A stretch of DNA of 10,287 bases, taken from assembly GCA_028818385.1 (NCBI GenBank), contig JAPPNY010000087.1:1-10287 (forward strand), in the 5' to 3' direction. Source of the DNA: Spirochaetaceae bacterium. Its GTDB lineage: Bacteria; Spirochaetota; Spirochaetia; SZUA-6; Bin103. Positions 6,237 through 10,287 of the stretch are shown here, piece after piece (position 1 is the first letter of the stretch; each line of letters starts with the position of its first letter). The position numbers were made by a program, and so were the translations under genes. The notes beneath the pieces are model-generated. The model saw only the letters and a program-made list of their open reading frames with translations, had not been told where the DNA came from and made no database searches.

Positions 6237-6277
6237 GCGAAATCCTCTCTGGATGAGATATTCGTGCGACATTTCGC
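6237..6277. promoter_or_regulatory. Candidate operator upstream of the two-component operon
   Basis: GCGAAAT (6237-6243) and ATTTCGC (6271-6277) form a perfect inverted pair. The overlapping direct copies CGTGCGAAAT (6234) and CGTGCGACAT (6263) match at nine of ten positions. They lie 25-65 bases before the response-regulator start, where an autoregulatory site would be expected. The 29-base spacing is not the usual OmpR-type direct-repeat spacing. Confidence 0.35.
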
Positions 6278-6298
6278 GCTGATCCTTCACCACGGCGA

Positions 6299-6982
6299 GT
6301 GATGACGAAGCGCACGGTGCTGATCGTCGAAGACGAACAGCGGATCGCGCACTGGCTGAAGGTCCGCTTCGAACGGGCGGGGTTCGATGCGGAGGTCGCC
6401 CACGACGGGCGGACCGGCCTGGCGCTCGCCCGCGCCCGCCGTCCTCACCTGGTCGTGCTCGACCTGATGCTGCCCGGGCTCGACGGGATGCAGGTGTGCC
6501 GGATCCTGCGGCGCGAGTCGCCCGTGCCGATCATCATGCTCACGGCCCGCGAGACGCGCGCCGACCGCATCGCGGGGCTGGAAACCGGCGCCGACGACTA
6601 CGTCGTCAAGCCGTTCGATCCCGACGAGGTCATCGCCCGCGCCAAGGCCGTCCTGCGGCGGGTCGAGGACGAGGTGCAGCAGGTCCTGACCTGCGGGCGC
6701 ATCACGATCGACCAGGCGACCCGCGACGTGACGGTCGGCGGCCGGCGGGTCGAGCTGAGCCGCACGCAGTTCGCGCTGCTGGCCGCGTTCATGCGGCATC
6801 CGCGGCAGGTGCTCAGCCGCGAGCAGCTCATCGGCCTGGCGTTCGGCGACGACTTCGACGCCTACGATCGCGCCATCGACAACCACGTCCTGCGCCTCCG
6901 CAGACAGATCGGCGCCGGCGGCCGGCAGCCGATCCGGACCGTGTACGGCGCCGGCTACCGGTTCGTGCCGGAGGACTCGTGA
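6299..6982 (+). CDS. OmpR/PhoB-family DNA-binding response regulator
   Basis: 227 residues. GTG 6299 and ATG 6302 are adjacent starts; the choice changes one residue. Numbering from GTG: receiver domain 5-120 with acidic pocket E11/D12, phospho-acceptor D55 (VVLDLMLPGLDG), T82 and K104 (VVKPF). Winged-helix DNA-binding domain about 130-225 with ELSRTQFALLAAFM, the recognition region AIDNHVLRLRRQI and the closing TVYGAGYRF. All key residues are present, so it should be phosphorylated by the downstream kinase and control transcription. The stop overlaps the kinase start by four bases (GTGA), so the pair is translationally coupled. Target genes are not identifiable from the window. Confidence 0.95.
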   Translation: MMTKRTVLIVEDEQRIAHWLKVRFERAGFDAEVAHDGRTGLALARARRPHLVVLDLMLPGLDGMQVCRILRRESPVPIIMLTARETRADRIAGLETGADDYVVKPFDPDEVIARAKAVLRRVEDEVQQVLTCGRITIDQATRDVTVGGRRVELSRTQFALLAAFMRHPRQVLSREQLIGLAFGDDFDAYDRAIDNHVLRLRRQIGAGGRQPIRTVYGAGYRFVPEDS

Positions 6983-8409
6983 GCGGGCGGGCCGCGTCGC
7001 TGCACGGGCGCATCCTGCGGGCGTTCGTGGTGGTGGTCGTCCTGGCCGTGGCGCTCAGCGTCGGGATCGGCTACTACGTGACCCAGCGCCAGATGGACGC
7101 GTTCGTCGCGCAGCTCGCGCGCGTGGAAGCCGGCAGCGTCGCCGGTCACCTGGGCCGCGAGTACGCCGCCGCGGGCGGCTGGGCGACCGTGGACCGGGCG
7201 CTGGCGGACGCCGGCTACCTCTACGGCGGGGAAGGCGAGCATGACGAGGGGCGCGGCGAGCGCAGCGAGCGGGGCGCGGAGACGGCGTTCCACGTCGACC
7301 GCATCAGGATCGTCGTCGTCGATGGCGGCGGGACGGTGGTCCGCGACAACCTCTCGCGCCTGCGCGGCGGGACCCCGGCGCCGGCGCTGGGGGGAGAGCG
7401 CGCGGCCGTGACCGACCCGCGGACCGGGCGCGCGGTGGGCTACGCCTACGTGGACGTCGAGCGCGAGTTCCTGGTGACCGAGTTGCACGGATTCCTGCGC
7501 GCCATGCTGGCCACCACGGCGCTCGGCGGAGCGCTGATCGCCGCCGTGGCCCTGGCGCTGGCGGCCTGGATCTCGCGCCGCATCACGGCCCCGGTGACGC
7601 TGCTGACCGCGGCGGCCGGGAAGATCGCGCGGCGCGGCGAGAGCTCCCTGCTGCCGGTCACGTCCTCCGACGAGCTGGGACGGATGAGCGCCGCGTTCAA
7701 CCGGATGGCCGACGCCCTGCAGACGCAGCGCGACCTGCGCCGGCGGCTCGTCGACGACCTCGCCCACGAGCTGAACACGCCGCTGACCGTCATCCACCTG
7801 GAAGCGAAGGGGGTGCTCGACGGCCTGCAGGAGCCGGAGCCTGCCGCCGGCCTGATCGTCGACGAGGTGACCAAGCTGCGGAACCTGGTGCGCGATCTGA
7901 ACTGGCTTGCGGAGACCGACTCCGGCGGGCTGCGGCTCGACCTGGAGCCGTGCTCGGTCGCCGAGCTGCTCGACGCCGAACGTGAACGGTGGCAGTCGCA
8001 GGCCCGGATGCGCGGGGTCGGCCTGGCGTTCGAGCCGCTGCCCGCGTTGCCGGCCCTCGCGGTCGACCGGCTGCGCATGGGTCAGGCGCTGGGCAACGTG
8101 CTGGCGAACGCGCTGCAGCACACCGCGCCCGGCGGCCGGATCGCGGTGACCGCCGAAGAGGCGCCGGACGGCGGCGTGGCGATCGTCGTGCTGGACGACG
8201 GCGCGGGGATCGACCCGGCGGACCTGCCGCATCTGTTCGAGCGCCTGTACCGGGCCGACACGTCGCGCACGCGCCGCACCGGCGGCTCCGGGCTGGGACT
8301 CGCCATCGCCCGCGCCGTCGTCACCGCGCACGCCGGGAGGATCACCGTGGCCAGCGAGGGCCCGGGCCGGGGGACGACCGTGCGCATCCGGCTCCCGGCG
8401 GCGCCGTGA
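6979..8409 (+). CDS. Membrane sensor histidine kinase (HAMP, HisKA, HATPase_c), BaeS-like layout
   Basis: 476 residues from GTG 6979, which overlaps the regulator's stop; the open frame extends much further upstream only as a shadow of the regulator. TM1 is about 15-34 (FVVVVVLAVALSVGIGYYV). A periplasmic domain of about 135 residues includes a charged, low-complexity loop (GEGEHDEGRGERSERG). TM2 is about 176-198, HAMP about 199-252. The phospho-acceptor H263 lies in DDLAHELNTPLT, with Asn where Arg is common. N-box N377 (VLANALQH), G1 box DDGAGID at 406-412, F-box LPHLFERLYR and G2 box GGSGLGL at 435-441 are all intact. It autophosphorylates and feeds the partner regulator. The ligand is unknown; the sensor domain has no recognisable PAS. 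Confidence 0.95.
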   Translation: MSGRAASLHGRILRAFVVVVVLAVALSVGIGYYVTQRQMDAFVAQLARVEAGSVAGHLGREYAAAGGWATVDRALADAGYLYGGEGEHDEGRGERSERGAETAFHVDRIRIVVVDGGGTVVRDNLSRLRGGTPAPALGGERAAVTDPRTGRAVGYAYVDVEREFLVTELHGFLRAMLATTALGGALIAAVALALAAWISRRITAPVTLLTAAAGKIARRGESSLLPVTSSDELGRMSAAFNRMADALQTQRDLRRRLVDDLAHELNTPLTVIHLEAKGVLDGLQEPEPAAGLIVDEVTKLRNLVRDLNWLAETDSGGLRLDLEPCSVAELLDAERERWQSQARMRGVGLAFEPLPALPALAVDRLRMGQALGNVLANALQHTAPGGRIAVTAEEAPDGGVAIVVLDDGAGIDPADLPHLFERLYRADTSRTRRTGGSGLGLAIARAVVTAHAGRITVASEGPGRGTTVRIRLPAAP

Positions 8410-8465
8410 CACCAGATCCCGATGAGAATACGGAAATACTATTCCAAAAACAGGAAGGAAACGTC
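8410..8465 (+). other. AT-richer leader with strong ribosome site
   Basis: After the kinase stop the base composition drops sharply in GC (GAATACGGAAATACTATTCC, then AAAAACAGGAAGGAAACGTC). TACTAT could be a -10 element, and AGGAAGG is a strong Shine-Dalgarno seven bases before ATG 8466. It is unlike the flanking coding DNA. Confidence 0.35.
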
Positions 8466-8513
8466 ATGTTGATGGCAAAGCGGCGACGACTGTGCTACGG
8501 TGACGGCCCTTGA
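8466..8513 (+). CDS. Possible 15-codon leader-like ORF MLMAKRRRLCYGDGP
   Basis: ATG 8466 is preceded by AGGAAGG at good spacing. The product is 15 residues with a KRRR cluster, ending seven bases before the first large inverted repeat. Size and position resemble a leader peptide in front of a structured RNA. No family is recognised, and translation is unproven. It could equally be a chance ORF in a terminator region. Confidence 0.3.
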   Translation: MLMAKRRRLCYGDGP

Positions 8514-8520
8514 TTCCTTT

Positions 8521-8599
8521 GGAGCCCGGTTCGCCCGGTACAAACCAACGGGGGTCGCGTCCACAACGAAGACTCCTTGCGGAAAGCGAACCGGGCTCC
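8521..8599. ncRNA. Inverted-repeat element R1 (14-bp perfect stem) of a related pair
   Basis: GGAGCCCGGTTCGC (8521-8534) pairs perfectly with GCGAACCGGGCTCC (8586-8599) around a 51-base loop. The loop holds GCGTCCACAAC and ends GGAAAGC. TTTCTCC follows. An inner GGGGTC/GACTCC pairing (one G-U) is possible on the plus strand. It could be a terminator of the kinase gene, but the long conserved loop is unusual for that. The strand is undecided. Confidence 0.5.
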
Positions 8600-8620
8600 T
8601 TTCTCCCACAAGCATGGCTT

Positions 8621-8684
8621 GGCCCCCGGCGGATGCCTTTGGCGGTTGCGTTCACAACCCCTCCCACGAAAGCCGCCGGGGGCC
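8621..8684. ncRNA. Inverted-repeat element R2 (12-bp perfect stem) of a related pair
   Basis: GGCCCCCGGCGG (8621-8632) pairs perfectly with CCGCCGGGGGCC (8673-8684) around a 40-base loop. The loop contains GCGTTCACAAC, and GAAAGC opens the 3' stem, as in R1. GTTTCTCC follows. A GGTTG/CAACC hairpin with hexaloop CGTTCA lies inside. It ends 28 bases from the end of the zinc-ribbon gene on the other strand, so it could also terminate that gene. Confidence 0.5.
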
Positions 8685-8712
8685 GTTTCTCCTGCGCCGG
8701 CGGACTGCCCGT

Positions 8713-9003
8713 CTACAGGCCGCCGAACAGCCGCTCGGCGGCATCGCGGGCGCGCTCCGCACGGTCGTCGGCGGCCGGACCGGGGCCGGTTTGGCGCAGC
8801 TTGAAGTACTCGCAGAAGTTCGACCGGTCCTTCTGCGCCACCGGCTCGGCGATCGACTCCCGGCACTCCATGTGCACGGACTTGTCGTAGAAGCGGCAGT
8901 TCAGGCAGACGTGCGCGTCCTTGCCGCAGCTCGGGCAGGTGGTCGAGCGGAAGATCTCCAGGTCCGGATCGAACGCCGCGCCGCACGCGAAACAGCCACC
9001 CAC
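8713..9003 (-). CDS. Small cysteine-rich zinc-ribbon protein
   Basis: 96 residues from GTG 9003, with GGGGGTG a few bases upstream. CxxC pairs at C4/C7 (CFAC), C23/C26 (CPSC) and C33/C36 (CLNC), plus C47 and C64, suit one or two structural zinc sites. The middle reads CRFYDKSVHMECRESIAEPV, followed by KDRSNFCEYFKLR. The C-terminal third is charged and probably disordered or helical (DDRAERARDAAERLFGGL). It has no signal peptide, so it is probably cytoplasmic. I know similar unnamed zinc-ribbon proteins but no function. It diverges from coaD with 79 bases between the starts, and converges with the kinase across the R1/R2 hairpins. Confidence 0.75.
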   Translation of the reverse strand: MGGCFACGAAFDPDLEIFRSTTCPSCGKDAHVCLNCRFYDKSVHMECRESIAEPVAQKDRSNFCEYFKLRQTGPGPAADDRAERARDAAERLFGGL

Positions 9004-9023
9004 GACAGCACCCCCGACAGCCG

Positions 9024-9052
9024 ATCATAGTGCCGCCGCGGGCTCCTTGACC
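9024..9052 (-). promoter_or_regulatory. Candidate promoter of the zinc-ribbon gene
   Basis: On the minus strand TGGTCA, an 18-base spacer and TATGAT (9024-9029) precede GTG 9003 with a leader of about 14 bases. The -35 box overlaps the opposite-strand TTGACC box proposed for coaD. Confidence 0.4.
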
Positions 9053-9076
9053 AGCGCCCGCCGGCCGGGTTGGGAT
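9047..9076 (+). promoter_or_regulatory. Candidate promoter of coaD
   Basis: TTGACC (9047-9052), 18 bases, then TGGGAT (9071-9076, weak). A start seven bases downstream would fall at the A of ATG 9083, implying a leaderless or near-leaderless message. The -10 box is poor, so this is tentative. Confidence 0.25.
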
Positions 9077-9082
9077 GCGTTC

Positions 9083-9607
9083 ATGCCCAGGCGATGCGTG
9101 TACGCGGCCAGCTTCGACCCGATCACCAACGGCCACCTGTGGGTGGTCGAGCAGGGCGAGCGGCTGTTCGACGAGCTGATCGTGGCCATCGGCACGAATC
9201 CGGACAAGCGCTACGAGTTCTCGATCGCGGAGCGCCTCGCGCTGGTCCGCGCCTCGCTGGCCGGCCACACCAAGGCGACGGTGGAAACCTACGAGAACCG
9301 CTTCCTGGTGGAGTACGCGCGCTCGCGGGGCGCGGAGTTCGTGCTGCGCGGCATCCGCACGGAGCTCGACTACCAGTACGAGCGGTCGATGAAGTACATC
9401 AACAGCGACCTGGACGCGGGCGTGGTCACCGTGTTCCTGATGCCCCCGCGGGAGATCGCCGAGGTGAGCTCCAGCGTGGTGAAGGGACTGATCGGGCTCA
9501 GCGGCTGGGAGACGGTGCTGGCCAAGTACGTGCCGCCGGCCGTGCACACCGCGTTCGTGGAGCGCTTCAGCTCGCCGGCGGCGCAGGCTCCGGCGGCGGA
9601 TCGCTGA
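9083..9607 (+). CDS. coaD: Phosphopantetheine adenylyltransferase (CoaD-type)
   Basis: 174 residues from ATG 9083. It transfers AMP from ATP to 4'-phosphopantetheine, the penultimate step of coenzyme A synthesis, in the cytoplasm. Seen: the nucleotidyltransferase opening VYAASFDPITNGHL, with the (T/H)xGH motif T15-N-G-H18; ELIVAIGTNPDK; FSIAERLALVR; the substrate-binding region FVLRGIRTELDYQYERSMKYIN; and TVFLMPPREIAEVSSSVVKGL, matching the ISSSxVR motif. Length is close to the usual 160. Sequence details (AASFDP for the usual PGSFDP, and PPREIAEVSSS) mark a divergent CoaD branch, so a related adenylyltransferase is a minor alternative. The last 41 bases overlap the 3' end of the opposite-strand transporter gene. 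Confidence 0.88.
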   Translation: MPRRCVYAASFDPITNGHLWVVEQGERLFDELIVAIGTNPDKRYEFSIAERLALVRASLAGHTKATVETYENRFLVEYARSRGAEFVLRGIRTELDYQYERSMKYINSDLDAGVVTVFLMPPREIAEVSSSVVKGLIGLSGWETVLAKYVPPAVHTAFVERFSSPAAQAPAADR

Positions 9608-10287
9608 CCGCCCCGCGGCGGCCCAGCTCCGGGTAGCGCCAGCGGACCAGCGCCAGTCCGGAGAGCCCGATCAGCGCGAAGCCGGCGAGCGCGGCCTGCG
9701 GGCCGATCTGCTCGGCGATCAGCCCCAGGATCACGTTGCCCAGCGGGTTGACTCCGATCGCCAGGCCGACCACCCCCAGCGCCCGCCCGCGCGCTGCCTG
9801 CGGCGCGGAGCGCAGGGTGATCAGGATCTGCATGGACGCGAAGCCGGAGAAGCCGATGCCGCCGGCCAGCAGCAGCCCCACCGACAGCAGGTAGGCGCCG
9901 GACAGCGCGAAGCCGCAGATGCAGGCGAACAAGCTGGACATGCCGGCGAAGAACACCCACGCCGGCCGCCTGACGGCGCGCGCGGCCAGGGTGACCGAGC
10001 CGGCCAGCGCGCCGACTCCCCAGGCGGCCACCAGGATCCCGAAGCGCAGCGCGTCGGCCGCCAGCACCTCGCGGGCGATCACCGGCACCATCTGGTGGAA
10101 CGGGAAGGCGAAGAAGTTGGAGACCAGGGTGACCGCCACCGTCGCCTGCAGGGCGCGCCGGCCGCGCAGCGTGGCCAGCCCGTCTCGCAGGCGCGCGGCG
10201 ATCGACTGCCGCTCCGGGGCCGCGGCCGGCCGCCGCGGGGGGGGGCCCCCCGCGGGGGGGGGGGGGGGCCCCGCGGGGGGGGGGTGC
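9567..10287 (-). CDS. MFS transporter, C-terminal half (5' end outside window)
   Basis: The stop is at 9567. The frame is open to the right edge, but from about 10227 it enters homopolymer and cannot be trusted. Readable part about 220 residues. A basic cytoplasmic loop (RQSIAARLRDGLATLRGRRAL) is followed by about six hydrophobic helices, including TLVSNFFAFPFHQMVPVIA, GILVAAWGVGALAGSV, YLLSVGLLLAGGIGFSGFA, and VVGLAIGVNPLGNVILGLIAEQIG (in pieces here). The motif RSAPQAARGRALGVVGLAIG fits the second half of major-facilitator drug or siderophore exporters of the EntS/MFS_3 kind. Substrate cannot be told. The Pro-rich tail (DPPPEPAPPAS) overlaps coaD. Confidence 0.8.
   Translation of the reverse strand, partial: HPPPAGPPPPPAGGPPPRRPAAAPERQSIAARLRDGLATLRGRRALQATVAVTLVSNFFAFPFHQMVPVIAREVLAADALRFGILVAAWGVGALAGSVTLAARAVRRPAWVFFAGMSSLFACICGFALSGAYLLSVGLLLAGGIGFSGFASMQILITLRSAPQAARGRALGVVGLAIGVNPLGNVILGLIAEQIGPQAALAGFALIGLSGLALVRWRYPELGRRGAVSDPPPEPAPPAS
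10227..10287. other. G/C homopolymer tail, probable assembly artefact
   Basis: Alternating runs of G and C with nearly no other base fill the last 60 bases, directly after normal MFS coding sequence. A natural coding end is unlikely to look like this. Confidence 0.75.

Noticed and set aside
6955..8412. 485-codon minus-strand ORF opposite the kinase
   Set aside because: A high-GC antisense shadow; the plus strand has full kinase motifs.
8521..8684. R1/R2 as integron attC sites
   Set aside because: The outer arms lack the GTTRRRY/RYYYAAC core boxes, and there is no cassette-like ORF arrangement.
8621..8684. R2 as a hammerhead ribozyme because of CGAAAG after a loop
   Set aside because: No CUGAUGA core and no matching third stem on either strand.

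Overview
The window looks like chromosomal DNA of a high-GC bacterium. Operon overlaps, GTG starts, Shine-Dalgarno sites, a lipobox and an OmpR/histidine-kinase pair are all visible. I cannot fix the phylum. Accessory genes fill positions 1 to about 6200. More ordinary genes (two-component system, coaD, MFS transporter) fill the rest. The window starts inside hicA and ends in a run of G/C homopolymer that looks like an assembly artefact.

Layout. (1) 2-347: the end of a HicA toxin and a complete short HicB antitoxin, plus strand. (2) About 399-715: a decayed AAA-ATPase-like/PD-(D/E)XK protein in which a P-loop motif has been joined directly to the C-terminal nuclease-like domain, with a later frameshift. 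(3) 837-1568, minus: a secreted HNH (DUF1524-like) nuclease with a Cys/His-rich N-terminal module. (4) 1982-3220, minus: a lipoprotein with a collagen-like stretch and cadherin-like repeats, followed by a clear terminator. Its upstream edge abuts (5) a P4-type tyrosine recombinase at 3276-4451, minus, and its signal-peptide reading frame has no normal start codon. (6) 4837-5148 and 5303-6205, plus: a short truncated-looking ORF and a coiled-coil/PD-(D/E)XK protein built on 87-bp and 21-bp tandem repeats. The two are preceded by strikingly similar promoters. (7) 6299-8409, plus: an overlapping response regulator and sensor kinase pair. (8) 8410-8712: a gene-poor stretch with a possible 15-codon ORF and two related long inverted repeats. 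(9) 8713-9003, minus: a small Cys-rich zinc-ribbon protein, divergent from (10) coaD at 9083-9607, plus, which overlaps tail-to-tail with (11) an MFS transporter that runs off the right edge.

How it works together. HicAB, two PD-(D/E)XK proteins, the secreted HNH nuclease, the integrase and several truncated ORFs suggest a turnover-prone island. RR and HK form one translationally coupled signalling unit with no obvious target gene beside it. The least explained object is the pair of similar inverted repeats at 8521-8684. Their stems differ in sequence but stay paired, and their loops share short conserved blocks, so they are candidates for a structured RNA (or paired terminator) family.
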